Notes: a model not told the origin generated them from the letters alone. DNA of 64,000 bases from Absidia repens (GCA_002105175.1 MCGE01000006.1:496001-560000); one strand, 5' to 3'. Shown: positions 1 to 11,526, counted from the stretch's first letter. Translations and numbers: made by a program.

Positions 1-2
1 CA

Positions 3-98
3 TTTGATTTGGACTTGGACAAGGCATCACTTCTTGAAAGAAGAAGAAAAGATCAATCGGCTTCGCTATCACCCTCACCGCTGGTTCGGATTACTTGA
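3..98 (+). CDS. C-terminal tail of an unidentified gene (partial, enters from left edge)
   Basis: One forward frame is open from the window edge to a TGA at 96-98 and encodes about 31 residues. They include an acidic/hydrophobic start (DLDLDK), a basic cluster (ERRRK) and a Ser/Pro-rich end (LSPSPLVRIT). The following A/T-rich stretch has AATAAA-type signals near 242-250, as expected for a 3' UTR. Another frame is also open to about 125, so the frame choice is a preference only. No family is recognisable from so short a tail. Confidence 0.35.
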   Translation, partial: FDLDLDKASLLERRRKDQSASLSPSPLVRIT

Positions 99-777
99 TT
101 ATTCATTTCTTCCTATTTCCCTCTAGCGAAATTAGTTATATATTCCCCCTATTCTTTCCTTTTAGTATTTTTAGTTATATATCTTTGGATATTTGTATAT
201 CCGTTCTTTGAACCCGTCCACTTCCACTTCATTTCTTATCCTTAATAAAAATAAAAATTATATCATGAATTTTTATTGGCTTTTTTTTTTTTATGCCGCG
301 AGGGAGATTATACTTTTGTGAATAATCTGCTGTGGCAAGAGTCACAAAATGCGTCACCTCCGGTTCGCGTCCCAAACTTTTTTTTTTCTCAGCGCACTTT
401 TCAATCTTGCCTCTTTTTTTTTTTTTTTTTTTTTTTTACCTCCTTCTTCCTCTCCATTTTCAACCGTTTTGGTGGTCTTTCGCAATTGTTTATTACGGTA
501 AGTCCATCAAATACCCACAATACCCTACAGACTATTTAAGATGGATCAATTTAAATCTTCTCTTTATCTCATATTTAACCTTCCATTTTACTCACATATA
601 TATTTCATTGTACTTATCTCCGCCTTCCTTCATCGATCTCCACCAAACCCTCCCTCTCATAGAAATCACCCCTCTGTTATAACTACTACCATTTCAACGA
701 CAACAACACTATCAACCAAATCAATACTCACTAATCACGACGCTATTACAACACGCCAAGACATTTGACCACACAAC
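99..777. other. 3' UTR of left gene and promoter/5' UTR of importin beta-1
   Basis: No supported gene. The first ~150 bases look like 3' UTR with AATAAA-like signals near 242. From about 360 the strand is pyrimidine-rich, with T runs at 370-378 and 414-437. From about 660 it becomes CA-rich, as in many fungal 5' leaders, and runs into the importin start. The short open frames here are T-run translations. Confidence 0.5.
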
Positions 778-3700
778 ATGGACGTTGCCACTCTTCTCGC
801 CAACACTTTATCTCCCGGTAAGATACCTTTTCTTTTTGTAGTCATGGAACAAGATACCAATTTCTTCTCTTATTCTTTTATTGATGACACATAGATCGTA
901 CTTCTCGGGATGAGGCCACTCAAAAACTGGAACTACTAGCCCAAGAAAATTATGTAAGCACTTAGTTGATCAAGTGAATAGATTGTCGTCCCAAGATCGA
1001 AATGACTAACCTCGGTTGGGGGGTGTCTCTTTTTTTTGGGGGGTGGGGTCTGTATATGACATAGACAAGCTACGCACTCTTACTGTCACAAGCTTTGGCC
1101 AACGAGCAAGTATCGGACGATATTCGCCTATCTGCTGGTCTTGCGTTGAAAAACACTTTATCTTCAAAGGTAACAATAAAATGGGTGTTTGGGTGATTGC
1201 CATTGAAGGGAGAACTTGATGATACTAATCATTGTGTATAATCCATAGGAATTTGTACGTCGTGAAGAACAAGGCCGCCGTTGGTTATTATTAGATGAAA
1301 ATAGTCGTATACAAATCAAGCAAACTGTAAGTAATAGTATTATAAAGGAGGAGAAGGGGGGTATATGGTAGAAGGGTATAGCAGCTGATTGACAATATGT
1401 CTACTTCCTTTATATATATATGACTCTCTTAGGCTTTACTGACTCTTGCCTCACAAAAGAAAATCGCTGGTCAAAGTGCAAGTCAGGTAATATTATCATG
1501 TTGTTTTCTTTTTGTTTTTGTTTTTTTGTTTTTTTGTTTTTTTTTGGTGTTTTTGGGTGAATTTGTTGCCTAATTTTAGGGTACTCCATTTATATTCGGT
1601 ATGATAGGTAGTTGCTGCAATTGCTGAAATCGAACTTCCACAAGGCCAATGGCAAGATCTGATCCCTGTTCTACTTGACTATGTAACCAACACTGACAAT
1701 GCTAATCTCAAGCAAGCGACTTTGAAAACTATTGGTTTTATATGCGAAACTGTGGTAAGTGGTATTGATATACATGCTTATTCAAAGCTTGCTTTACTGA
1801 TGACGCTTATTATCATATTGCTATTATTTCCACTGATAGCATCCCAAGGTTTTATCTGGCCGTTCGAATGAAATTCTCACTGCGGTTGTCCAAGGTGCCC
1901 GAAAGGAAGAACAACAGTAAGTGCAGACGCCTCCCTCCCATCCGGTTATTAGACCTTGTCTCACTTTATCCACTTTTGTTGTTAACCTATAGTAATGATG
2001 TACGACTGGAAGCTACCAAGGCGTTATACAACTCTCTTGAATTTGTCAAAGATAACTTTGAACGAGAGGTAAATAAGATGAACGATTGAGATGCACAACT
2101 TGGGTGTCTGATTTTGATTGATTGTTTCCTTTTGTTTTATTCATGTATAGGGTGAACGTAACTTTATCATGCAAGTTGTTTGTGAAGCTACCCAAAGTGA
2201 ATCAAGTGAAATCAAGGTTAGCGCTTATGAATGCTTGGTCCGTATTATGCAACTTTATTATGATATGATGCACCTTTACATGGAAAAGGCTCTGTTTTCT
2301 GTAAGTAATAATTTATGATACCACGATTACACTGGGTTTCATTCACCTTTATTTACTTTATATGTCTTTGCATCTTAGTTGACTGTGTCTGGTATGAAAG
2401 ATGATGACGAAAAGGTGGTCTTACAAGCAATCGAATTCTGGTCCACTGTTTGTGACGTTGAAATTGAGCTGAATGAAGAAATTGAAGACGTAAGTCAATA
2501 TACAAATCATAAAACTATTAGACGACAATGTATTGATTTTCGGTGAGAACGGTTTATTATTATCATTTATTATCAGGCGAGGGATGTTGGCGAACAACCT
2601 GATCGAATTTGCCACAATTTTGCCGGATTGGCCTTGAATGACATTTTACCTGTTTTATTGTGGCGTCTTACCAAAAACGATGAAGACGAAGATGAAGATG
2701 AATGGAATATGTCGATGGCTGCTGCTACTTGTCTTTCTCTCTTGGCTCAATGTGTCCGCGACCCAGTGATCGCTCCCATCCTTGCGTATGTGGAAACTAA
2801 TATTCAAAACGGTGATTGGAGATTCCGTGAAGCTGCCGTAATGGCCTTTGGATCAATTTTGGACGGTCCCTCTGCGGATATGTTGGCTCCTCTGGTCGAT
2901 CAGGTAATTATATATAAGATATAGGGGCGAGGGCAGTGTGAATGGCTTTACTCACTCCTTTCTTTTTTGTTTTTCTGATGAACATAGGCACTTCCTACGC
3001 TGATTACTATGATGCAGGATCCGGTGGTCAATGTCAAAGACACTGTTGCTTGGACTCTGGGGCGTGTTTGTGAATTACTTCCTGAGTGTATCAAGCATGA
3101 TGTGCACCTGCAAAATTTGGTAGCCTCTTTACTCCAAGGTCTTCAAGATAATCCTCGCATTGTTGGCAACTGCTGTTGGTCATTGATGAATCTTGCTGAA
3201 CAACTTGGCCCCATTCCAGGCTCTGGAGAAGCAACCAATCCCTTGTCCCCCTACTTCGAAGGTATCGTTACTGCCCTCTTGCAATTTACTGAACGCAGCA
3301 ATAATGAAGCCAATTGTCGAACTTCTGCTTATGAAGCGGTCTCTTCTTTGATCATGTACTCCTCCAGTGATTGTATTCCCATAGTGCAAAAGGTTGTTTT
3401 GGCTATCTTAGATCGACTGGAAGCTTCTATTATTACGGAAGTAAGTCATACTACTATATAGGATGATGATGATGACAATGGTGAGGTATACTGACATGCT
3501 TGATAATTTTACATAGAACCAAATTCTCGATGCAGACGATCGTGCGGAACATTCTGAATTGCAATCCAGCTTACTTGGCGTCCTTACCAATAGTATTCGT
3601 CGCTTGCCTCAAGATATTGCTCATGTGTCCGATCGTATCATGACTGTTGTTCTTCAACTCTTGAATGCATCATCTAAGCAAGCAACAACTACCGAAGACG

Positions 3701-4596
3701 CCTTTTTGACCATTGGAGCAATGACCACCGTGCTTGAAGGTGATTTCAGTCGATATGCCGATACATTTGTGCCCATCCTTTGTGCTGCTCTTCAAAATAC
3801 TCAAGAATACCAGTTGTGTCTCATTGCTGTGGGAATTATTGGTGATATATGCCGTGCTCTGGGTCAAGCTGCCACTCCTTACTGTAATGAATTCATGCAA
3901 CTACTGGTGTCAAACTTACAGAGCCCTACTCTTCATCGTAGCGTCAAGCCCTGTATCCTCTCCTGTTTTGGTGATATAGCATTGGCTATTGGTGACAAAT
4001 TTGGACCCTATCTTGAAGTAGTTATCTTGGTGTTACAACAAGCTGGCACTATGCGCGCTGACAGCGACAATTATGAAATGATGGATTATGTCAATTCTTT
4101 ATTGGAAGGCAATGTCGAAGCGTATGTTGGAATTGTGCAAGGAATGAGCAACACACCAAGTGGTAAGGGAAAGAAGTGGGGGAGGTTGAAAAGAATTAAT
4201 GCATGACATGATTTAATGTGTGTGTGTGTTTTTTTTTATATTTTTATCAAGGGCAAATGCTCCTGCCGTATATGGATAGCATATTCTCATTTATTGGTTC
4301 TCTTTCCATGTATCAAAACCGATCGGACGACTTGACGCGCGCGCTTATTGGGTTAGTTGGGTAAGTATGAAAATGGAAAAAATATGAAATGGGATTAGGC
4401 ATTTATCCGCTTTATAATATTTTTTATTCGTAGTGATCTGGCGGAAACTTTTGGTGGCCACGTGAAACAATACTTTATTGCTGACTGGGTGAACAAGCTT
4501 TTGAAGGAAGGTCGAGTCGGTCGCCACACAAGCAAGGCAACACGGGACACTTCACGATGGGCCAAAGAAATGGTTAAATATGCCATTCAGCAATGA
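778..4596 (+). CDS. KAP95: Importin subunit beta-1 (karyopherin Kap95), multi-exon
   Basis: This is the nuclear import receptor that binds importin-alpha through its IBB domain and carries classical NLS cargo through nuclear pores, releasing it on Ran-GTP binding. The protein is a chain of HEAT repeats. Recognisable blocks run in family order: the N-terminal region ending in [11 protein letters not shown] (exon 1065-1169), [12 protein letters not shown] (about 1260-1300), an acidic loop EDEDEDEWN in the exon from 2580, [16 protein letters not shown], then C-terminal repeats ending [12 protein letters not shown]. The acidic loop plus the following W is the conserved Ran/IBB-contacting loop of the family. 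Translation starts at the ATG at 778. Exon 1 (778-817) and exon 2 (895-953) join in frame. About a dozen short introns have GT-AG ends. No truncation is seen. Confidence 0.95.
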
Positions 4597-5080
4597 TTGG
4601 GTTATCTTGGTTGAATCCCCGTTGCCTTCTACTAATCACATTCTCTCTTACCCTATCTCAATTGTATCCATACATGTACTTTTTTTTTTTATTGATTCTG
4701 TAGCAGAATCCCCTCACACACATCCCCTCATTCCCCAATCCCTCACCCATTTTCTTATTATTGTTACTATAATTATTCTCATACAGCATTTGTTTCAGTC
4801 TTACCCCTTATCTCCCCTCACCAATAAATAAAGATTGAAATTATTGTCCTCCTAAATATTTTTACTGTTGTCTTCGCTACTATTATTTTACTCTATGTAT
4901 GTCTGTGTACGTGTGCGAAGAGTTAATGTGTGTGTATGTGCATGTAGGGTTTTTAAATGATTTAATGGTTTGGTTTTGGTTGTTGCCAAACTCAAATCAA
5001 AACCAATAATAGATACATCAAAAAAAAAAAAAAGAGATTTGACCTTACGTCAACATGGATTTGAAAAAATGTCTAAAAAT
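4597..5080. other. 3' UTR/intergenic region after importin beta-1
   Basis: A T-rich 3' UTR with an AATAAA signal at about 4824-4829, followed by a GT-rich stretch (4905-4945). No gene-like reading frame is seen. Confidence 0.5.
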
Positions 5081-5084
5081 AAAA

Positions 5085-5479
5085 GATATATTTTTATTGA
5101 AGGATTGAATAAACCAACGTAAACTAATGGATGATCAACGTTGTTCTAAATGAGAGAAGGGATGAAAGTAAAATGAAAAGATCTACTGTTGTAGACAACC
5201 ACTATAATCATATGAGAGGGACTAATGGTGCTGATGGTAAAAGACTAGGTATACTATTTTCTAATGTTGAGATAAATTAAGACAACTAATACTAAGCTAA
5301 ATAATGAAGGTTAATGACGCCCATCTCCCAAGATGTGGTCCTAATCTAAAAATGTGTCCAAATCCCACACCCAAAATGAAAGGGTTCCCCATGATGTTTA
5401 CAATGCATTTTTCAGAATGCCCCTAACTCAAGTTCTGACGACTATTCCAAGTTTGCCATTGCTTCAAGAAACTTTAATG

Positions 5480-5527
<48 letters not shown>

Positions 5528-5540
5528 CAAAAAAAAAAAA
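5085..5540 (+). repeat. Dispersed repeat family copy 1, followed by long poly(A)
   Basis: This copy shares the core AAAATGAAAGGGTTCCCC (about 5373-5392) and its flanks with copies near 18.2, 25.6, 34.9, 47.3, 48.2 and 59.0 kb. Upstream it also shares the A/T-rich part containing a TACTAAGCTAA-like block. The downstream part resembles the 59.0 kb copy more than the others (CCCCTAA-TTCAAGTTCT). It ends at a run of about 45 A (5480-5525) and a second A run (5529-5548). No coding potential. The edges are approximate. Confidence 0.65.
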
Positions 5541-5989
5541 AAAAAAAATCGTCGGACCTTTTATCAAAAATTCTTGATATGAAGCAAGCCTGGTCGTCCA
5601 ACTTTACACAAAACCCATACCCAAGGCTTTATAACTATCCAACAAAAAAATTAAATTTATTTTCATAGTATGCCCCTGAAAAAAAAATCTGGTTTAGTTT
5701 GGTTTTAGTTCCTGGGGGGGGGGGGGTGTTCAAGTGCCTGTTTTCGCCACTAGTATTTTAATTCCGCTTGTAAGTATATATCTCTCTTACTATCATTATT
5801 CCCTTGTCCTCTTAAAACAAATACCTTTTCTACTCAGTCCGTTAATTTATTGTTTAATTGTAACTGTCTTTGATAAACTTCTGTTTTTAGTACAATAAAT
5901 CACTCATCCATCCCAATCAATGTTAATAAATCGCGTGGTTTCGGTTTGGACATACTACAAATAGCACTAATGAATTTTTTTTCATCAAG

Positions 5990-6060
5990 GCGCGGTTGGT
6001 TAAGTGGTATAATCTTCGCCTGCCACGCGAAGGGCCGGGGTTCGATTCCCCGACCGCGCA
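5990..6060 (+). tRNA. tRNA-Gly (anticodon GCC)
   Basis: A 71-nt cloverleaf. The acceptor stem GCGCGGT (5990-5996) pairs with ACCGCGC (6053-6059), with discriminator A at 6060. The D arm contains GGTTAAGTGG. The anticodon stem TTCGC/GCGAA carries the 7-nt loop CTGCCAC, with GCC at 6022-6024. The T arm GGGG-TTCGATT-CCCC contains the B box GGTTCGATTCC. There is no intron. A run of five T directly after the gene (6061-6065) fits a Pol III terminator. A Ty3-like element lies 60 bp downstream. Confidence 0.97.
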
Positions 6061-6120
6061 TTTTTGCTTCTCATGAGGTTTATTTTGTAGATGAATTGAG
6101 TAGTAGAGTACTTCGGCTAC

Positions 6121-6801
6121 TGTTGCGGCTAAATATGTGATTTTAGTCCAACTGGATTGTGTTTTTGTAGGTTTTTTTATGTTTTTCTGGGTTGAATAGG
6201 ATGTCTTGAGTGATCCTTTGGTGTAGCTTTGATCGTTTAGAGCTTTGAAAATAAATTTGTTCCTTCGGCGGAATTTGAAATATCTTGTTCCTGAATTGGA
6301 CAAAAATAGAATTGATAGTAGTGAGCACCAGAACTTTTGTAGATAAAGTCCAACTGTAGAGAAAGTTTATAAAAAATAAACTTGAAAGAGTAAAAAAAAT
6401 AAAAAGAAAAGTATTGACCTTTGTTGGTTCAATAAAAATAAGTGTATAACACACAGTAAAAAAATAAAAAAGGACTTGTAGTCACAAAAAATAAAAGAAA
6501 GTTTCTATATAGACGATAGAAACAAAATAAAAATAAGACAGTGATTTGGTGGTTAAAAACCTTTGTACTGAATTTTATAAAAAAAGGTTGAGATAAATAT
6601 ATAAAAATAAATAGCTAAAGAAAAAAATAAAATTGTTGCGGGGGAAGTGGAGGTATTTATACTAATCAAAAAAAGAGGCTAACTATATATGAGGGGGTGG
6701 TGCAGGACGACACTTGTCGACACTTGTCAACATCGGTCAGCATGAAAACCAGTCACTGCATAGCCAGAGGTCAGGGGATGGTCAGAGGCCGATCCTCGAC
6801 A
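6121..6801 (-). repeat. 3' LTR of the Ty3-like element (left copy)
   Basis: 681 bp with TG...CA ends, matching 11695-12375 base for base as far as read. It contains the word GTGAGCACCA at 6321-6330 and a tandem GACACTTGTC doublet near 6711-6730. Directly inside the boundary lies the inverted repeat TCCTGG-GGG-CCAGGA (6802-6816), where a polypurine tract would be expected; the site is not purine-rich. Confidence 0.93.
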
Positions 6802-7424
6802 TCCTGGGGGCCAGGAGAAGACTGTCCTCCAGTCGTAACGCATCTTGAGAAATTGATTTATGATTTTTCGTTTCGTTTGTTGTTTGTTGTTCGGTGTTGA
6901 GGTAAGATAATATTTCAATTTCGAAATAATGTAGAGTCAGGTAAAAAGTGAGCACCAAAATAAAAGTGAGTACTGAAATATGTATATATCGTTTGTTATA
7001 ATAATGTAGAGTCAGGTATCGTTTTTCGCGATCTGTAGCGTCTTCTGAGTATTGCAATTTCTTTAGATAACGTTTGATTTGATTGATCGTTCGTTCGTCC
7101 ATGTTGATAATTTCTTTTGTTGTGGTAGTTGAGCTTTTTACGACGTCGCACTTGTTGGTCGCATCTTCGGGGAATTTCAATCGTTCAAGATAATATTTGA
7201 GTTGATTAATTTTTCGTTCTTCCATCGTTGTTATTTGTCGAGTCACCAGATATGTGATTGTAGAATTCGTTAAGTGCCAAATGCGTGAGAATAGAATGAG
7301 CACCAAATATAAATATAGAGTTTGACAGAGTATCAGTTGTGTTGTGTGTATCAGATAAAAGTAAGATAATGTGAGTTAATTTAGAGGATAGCTTTTTACG
7401 ACGTCGTCCCTTTTTTGGTCGCAT

Positions 7425-7473
<49 letters not shown>
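6802..7473 (-). other. Integrase-position segment: short repeats and poly(A), no integrase
   Basis: This segment lies between the pol stop and the 3' LTR. On the element strand it starts with a 47-nt poly(A) (T run at 7427-7473), about 20 nt after the pol stop. There follow three units that each contain an ATG and related DNA. One begins MRPKKGRR (7424 leftward) and ends in a GACGTCGTAAAA-like block. A second begins MEERKINQLK (about 7225), with the same GACGTCGTAAA block near 7140. A third begins MDERTINQIK (about 7100). The two longer units encode similar ~30-residue peptides ending in EDAT. No known domain is recognised, and it is not an integrase remnant that I can identify. Confidence 0.6.
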
Positions 7474-7476
<3 letters not shown>

Positions 7477-7495
7477 TGGTTAAATTGAGGATCGA

Positions 7496-10285
7496 TCAGT
7501 ATCCCAGACGTGATAGGAAATCAGCGGCTTCCTGTTTTCGTCCATTTCGATACTTAATTTCAAAGTCATATTCAGCCAAGTATTGGATCCATCTTGCTAC
7601 AATGCCAGATACTTTGGGTGATTGTACCAACCATCGTAAAGGTGAGTGGTCTGATATGACAGTGAATTTTTTGCCAAGTAAATAAGGTCTGAATAGTTGC
7701 AGGCTCCATACTAGGGCGAGACATTCCAATTTAGTAGCACCGTAGTTTTGTTCACTGTTTTTTAATCCGCGACTTGCATAAATCACAGGGTGTTCTTTGC
7801 CATCGTCGTCTAGCTGCGATAAGATGGTACCAATTCCTTTTTGAGAGGCGTCGCACACAATAATAAAGGGTTTCGAAAAATCAGCACGTCGAAGTATAGG
7901 TGCTTGTGTTAATTTTTGTTTCAAAAGGTTAAAGGCATCGGTTGCTTTTTGGTTCCAGGTAATATTTTTTGTCGTCTTGGTTTGTTCATGTAACGGTCTT
8001 GCAATGGCAGCAAAGTTTTTTATGAATCTCCGATAGTAAGAGGCCAATCCAATAAAGCCCCTGATTTGTTTAAGGGTTTTAGGCGGTGGGAATTCCTGAA
8101 TTTTTTTTATTTTTTCTTCATCCGTCTTTATTCCATTTTTTGTTATCACGTAGCCCAAAAATTTCAATTCGTCTTTGAAGAATACGCACTTGTCAATGTT
8201 GAATAATAATCCTCCTTGTCGTGCACACATGAATACTTGTCGTAGATCCTGTATGTGTTGTATATAGGTTTTGGAATGGATGTTTAGGTCGTCAATGTAA
8301 GCAACAAGGCACTTGTTTAGTAATGGACCAAAGCATAGGTCTATTAGGCGTTGAAAGGTAGCAGGACTATTTACTAACCCCATAGGCAGCATTTCGTATT
8401 GATAGGTTCCAAACTTTGTTACGAATCCAGTTAATTCTTTGGTTTCTTTTTCAATGGTACTTGGTGGAAACCAGAACGTAGGTCTAGTGCTGTGAATATT
8501 CTTGAACTGCCTAGTTCATCAATCAAGTCGTCAATTTTTGGCAAAGGGTAAGCGTCAACTTTGGTCAAAGCGTTTAGTTTGCGATAGTCAACAACCATTC
8601 GGTAATCACCATTCTTCTTCTTGACTAATATTATAGGGCGGTATACGGTGTGCTTGCTGGTTTGATGATTCCCAGGTCACATAATCGGTCCAACTCTTGC
8701 TTCAAGTATTCTTGTCCACGGTGCCATTCGGTATGGTCTATGTCGGATAGGTGGTGCATTTTCTTCAGGATAATTTCATGTTCCAGTAGTGTGGTCTTGC
8801 CCATTCTGTCATTGTGCCAGTCAAATACATCTTGGAATTCTGTAAGTAGATGTATAAAGGACTTGCGTATATCAGGCGGTACATCTCCTAACTGTAGTTT
8901 TTCTTCCTTTGTAGGGTCCAATTCTTGTGATGGTTGTATAGTGTCGTCGTCTTTTATCTCCATCTGTGCTAATTCGTATCCTGTGGATTGTTCGTCGTCT
9001 TCTTCTATTTCAAACTTTGTCATTCGATGCGCAATGATAGTGTTCGGTGGGTAACTTTTGTCGTTGTCCGTTATGTTGATATCTATGAACTGATTGTCTT
9101 TCAAATATTTTTCATAGGTGACATCTGGTTGCATGTGGATGATAGTTGGTAGAGCGTTATCATTGGGTGTATTTAAATCAACGGTGCACATGGTGTATGG
9201 TGGAAGGGTGAATCCATTTTCTTTGGTACTGATGGTTACTTCGGTGTCCGATACATGGTTTATTCGGAAAGCGTAGTCTTGGTCTTCAGCAGGTGTGATT
9301 TGACACAATTCTTGATCTTCATCGTCTTTGTCGTCGTGTTCCCATTCTTCTTCTTCTGTTTCTTCATCGGTGATTTCATCTTCATCACTTGTATCTTGAT
9401 CGTCCACTATTGGTGTTGGTTTGACAGGGATTGGTTGACTTGGTGGTGGATTCTCTTCTTCATAGATAACGTGGGATGCTTTCAAGGTAACCGGCTTTGA
9501 TGATGCTTTGATGTATGTGATAGGAATAATCATCTTCTTGTGTTTATAGGTTACAGTTAGTGTTCCCATTTTGATGTTGATAATGGCTTGTGCATGATTC
9601 AACCAATCGATTCCTAGGATTAGGTGAGATGGGCATTGTGGCAGTACTTCCATGTTAGTGGGTATACTAATGCCTTCGGTTATTTTGATAGGGACATCAA
9701 GGACTATTCCAAGGGTAGGTTGTCTGGTTCCATTACCAAGGGTGAATACATTGGTAGATGGGGTATCGATTTCCATTCCCAGCATCTTCAACATGGTTCT
9801 TGACATACATGATTTGGCGGCACCACAATCTATCAAGGCTTTGATTTTTCTGTCCCCAATATATACTTCAGCATATGCGGCAGTTGTCACAACTTCTCCT
9901 TCTTCCATGGCGTTCAATGTTATAGGCGGCTTTCTTCTTTTGGGTCGACAGACATCACGTAGCTGTTTCTTTAGGTATGGTGATGCTTCGAGTAGATCTC
10001 CAACTTCAATATCGGCTTTACGGGTAAGGACATCGTCAGCGATACTATATTTAATAGCGGGATGTGTAGGTACTGATCTTTGTTTCTTTTCAACCGTTTC
10101 TTGTGTAGGAATATTTTGTTGTGGTGGTTGTGTTGATGAGGATGGTGTGTCTTCCAATCCATTGGTTCTTCTTTTCTTTGCTGATTTTGGATCATGTAGG
10201 ACATCAGGTGATCTGTCTTTTCTGGTAGCAACGTAGAAATCTATATCTTCTTCATCATCTCTTCTTCTTCTAATAAAAGGTTAGT
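7496..10285 (-). pseudogene. pol: Pol: aspartic protease, reverse transcriptase, RNase H (frameshifted, no integrase)
   Basis: The upstream part (ATG at 10157, open back to about 10285) carries a retropepsin-like domain with the active-site motif ALIDCGAAKS and the later ILGIDWL, then a very acidic linker, then the start of reverse transcriptase (LCDLGIIKPAS). The frame stops at 8631-8633. The RT palm motif FTALDLRSGF lies in a second frame (about 8465-8640). The rest of RT (MLPMGLVNSP, catalytic YIDD) and RNase H (DASQKG, TKLECLAL, SDHSPL) lies in a third segment, 7496-8392, ending at a TGA. Two single-base losses, near 8633 and near 8460, explain the breaks. Sequencing error at these sites cannot be excluded. 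The DCGA active site has Cys in place of the usual Ser/Thr; whether this affects activity is unknown. Confidence 0.88.
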
Positions 10286-10440
10286 ATGTTTATTTTTATC
10301 TTTATACTTGTTTCGAATATCCATGGTGGTTAGGTTATGGGTTTGTTGTTGAGTATTGTTTTTGTTATCTTTATGTGGTTGGTTATGTGTGGATTTGTTA
10401 GGCGGGTTTTCCAACTGACCATCAACTGCAGTTGCCCGTG

Positions 10441-11526
10441 CTAGTTTTTTGACTGATGATTTTGTTGAGTGGGTTGTTGTGTTTGATGTTGTTGGTATTG
10501 TGGATTGTGTTGATACTGTTGATTGTTGTATGAGCGTCGGTTATTGTAATTGGGACGGCGGTTTTGATTCATGGGGGGTGATGGATGATAACCATCGTAG
10601 TCACCGTAGTTAGGATCAAAGACGGGGTCTTGATTTTGGTTATTGTAATTGCGTTGGCCATTATTGTGATGATACGAGTTTTGATTATAATGTGGGGCAT
10701 TGTATTGTCGGGTTTGATGACGTGGGTTATTGTATCGAGGGTTGTGTGGTTGGTTGTATGTCCCATTTTGATTTTTTGAGAAGTTATTGAATTCTTCTTT
10801 GATGATACTTCTGATGGATTTTTGTATATCTTTCATGTCCAGTGGGTTTGTTGAAGTGATAGCGTTCAAACTGGGTGAGTTTGTAGCGGTTTGATAGGGA
10901 GACATTTGAATGGTATCTGCGGGATGAGCAATACGTCGTGGGTGGAAGGGATTGTCAGCCATTGTAACCTGTTGAGGGTTATGTGCAGTCCAATAACCTT
11001 CGGCGGCTTTGAGCCATGCGTCAATGTCTTTACAGCCAAGTGATATGCAGTGTTGTTGTATGATAGGATGTACTCCTGCACGGAATCGGCTTTGGATCAT
11101 TGAATCGGAATCAATTTCGGCAAGTTCAGCAGCTTCAAACAGTCTTGCGTAGAATGTTCTTGGATGTTCGTCAATACCTTGCACCATGTTGTTGAAGGCA
11201 TACTCATATGTTTGTATGAGTTCAGGGGTGATATATTGATCCATTAATTTTTTCATGACTTCGGAGTATGAAAGTGGGTTTTTTACATTTTTTTGTATTT
11301 TGTTGACGAAGGTTCTTGCGGCGTGATATAATTGTGTCTTGAGTATAATCAGCTTGCGATCTTCATCATTGATGTTTGAGAGTGCAAAGTAGTTATCCAG
11401 TGTTTGTTTAAAATTTCTGAAGTCTTCTCCTTCGAATCCAGAAAATGGCATTAGCTTCATTTTCGGTTGGTAGATAGGTCCGTTGGCCAACACAGTTTGT
11501 TCGTTCATCTTGTTTTTGGTTTCCAA
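10441..11526 (-). CDS. gag: Gag-like structural protein of the Ty3-type element
   Basis: 361 residues. The N-terminal part (FSGFEGEDFRNFKQTLDNYF, then HAARTFVNKI and SYSEVMKKLMDQY) resembles the retrotransposon Gag capsid domain, which assembles virus-like particles around element RNA. The C-terminal third, from about residue 235, is rich in Asn, Gln, Tyr, His and Arg. It has no CCHC zinc knuckle, so RNA binding would have to rely on the basic/QN-rich tail. It is the first frame after the 5' LTR, with the start 168 nt inside the LTR boundary. It ends about 150 nt before the open part of pol, so no direct gag-pol overlap is visible. Confidence 0.85.
   Translation of the reverse strand: METKNKMNEQTVLANGPIYQPKMKLMPFSGFEGEDFRNFKQTLDNYFALSNINDEDRKLIILKTQLYHAARTFVNKIQKNVKNPLSYSEVMKKLMDQYITPELIQTYEYAFNNMVQGIDEHPRTFYARLFEAAELAEIDSDSMIQSRFRAGVHPIIQQHCISLGCKDIDAWLKAAEGYWTAHNPQQVTMADNPFHPRRIAHPADTIQMSPYQTATNSPSLNAITSTNPLDMKDIQKSIRSIIKEEFNNFSKNQNGTYNQPHNPRYNNPRHQTRQYNAPHYNQNSYHHNNGQRNYNNQNQDPVFDPNYGDYDGYHPSPPMNQNRRPNYNNRRSYNNQQYQHNPQYQQHQTQQPTQQNHQSKN

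Noticed and set aside
276..768. Three overlapping forward frames of 75-116 codons upstream of importin beta
   Set aside because: They are driven by poly-T (Phe runs) and lie in the promoter/leader; no family features.
5923..6454. Minus-strand frames over the tRNA-Gly and left LTR
   Set aside because: They read through the tRNA gene and LTR, and the same peptides recur at 11629-12028 in the other LTR, so they are LTR shadows.
9255..10236. Forward frames of 81 and 194 codons opposite pol
   Set aside because: Antisense shadows of the pol frame.
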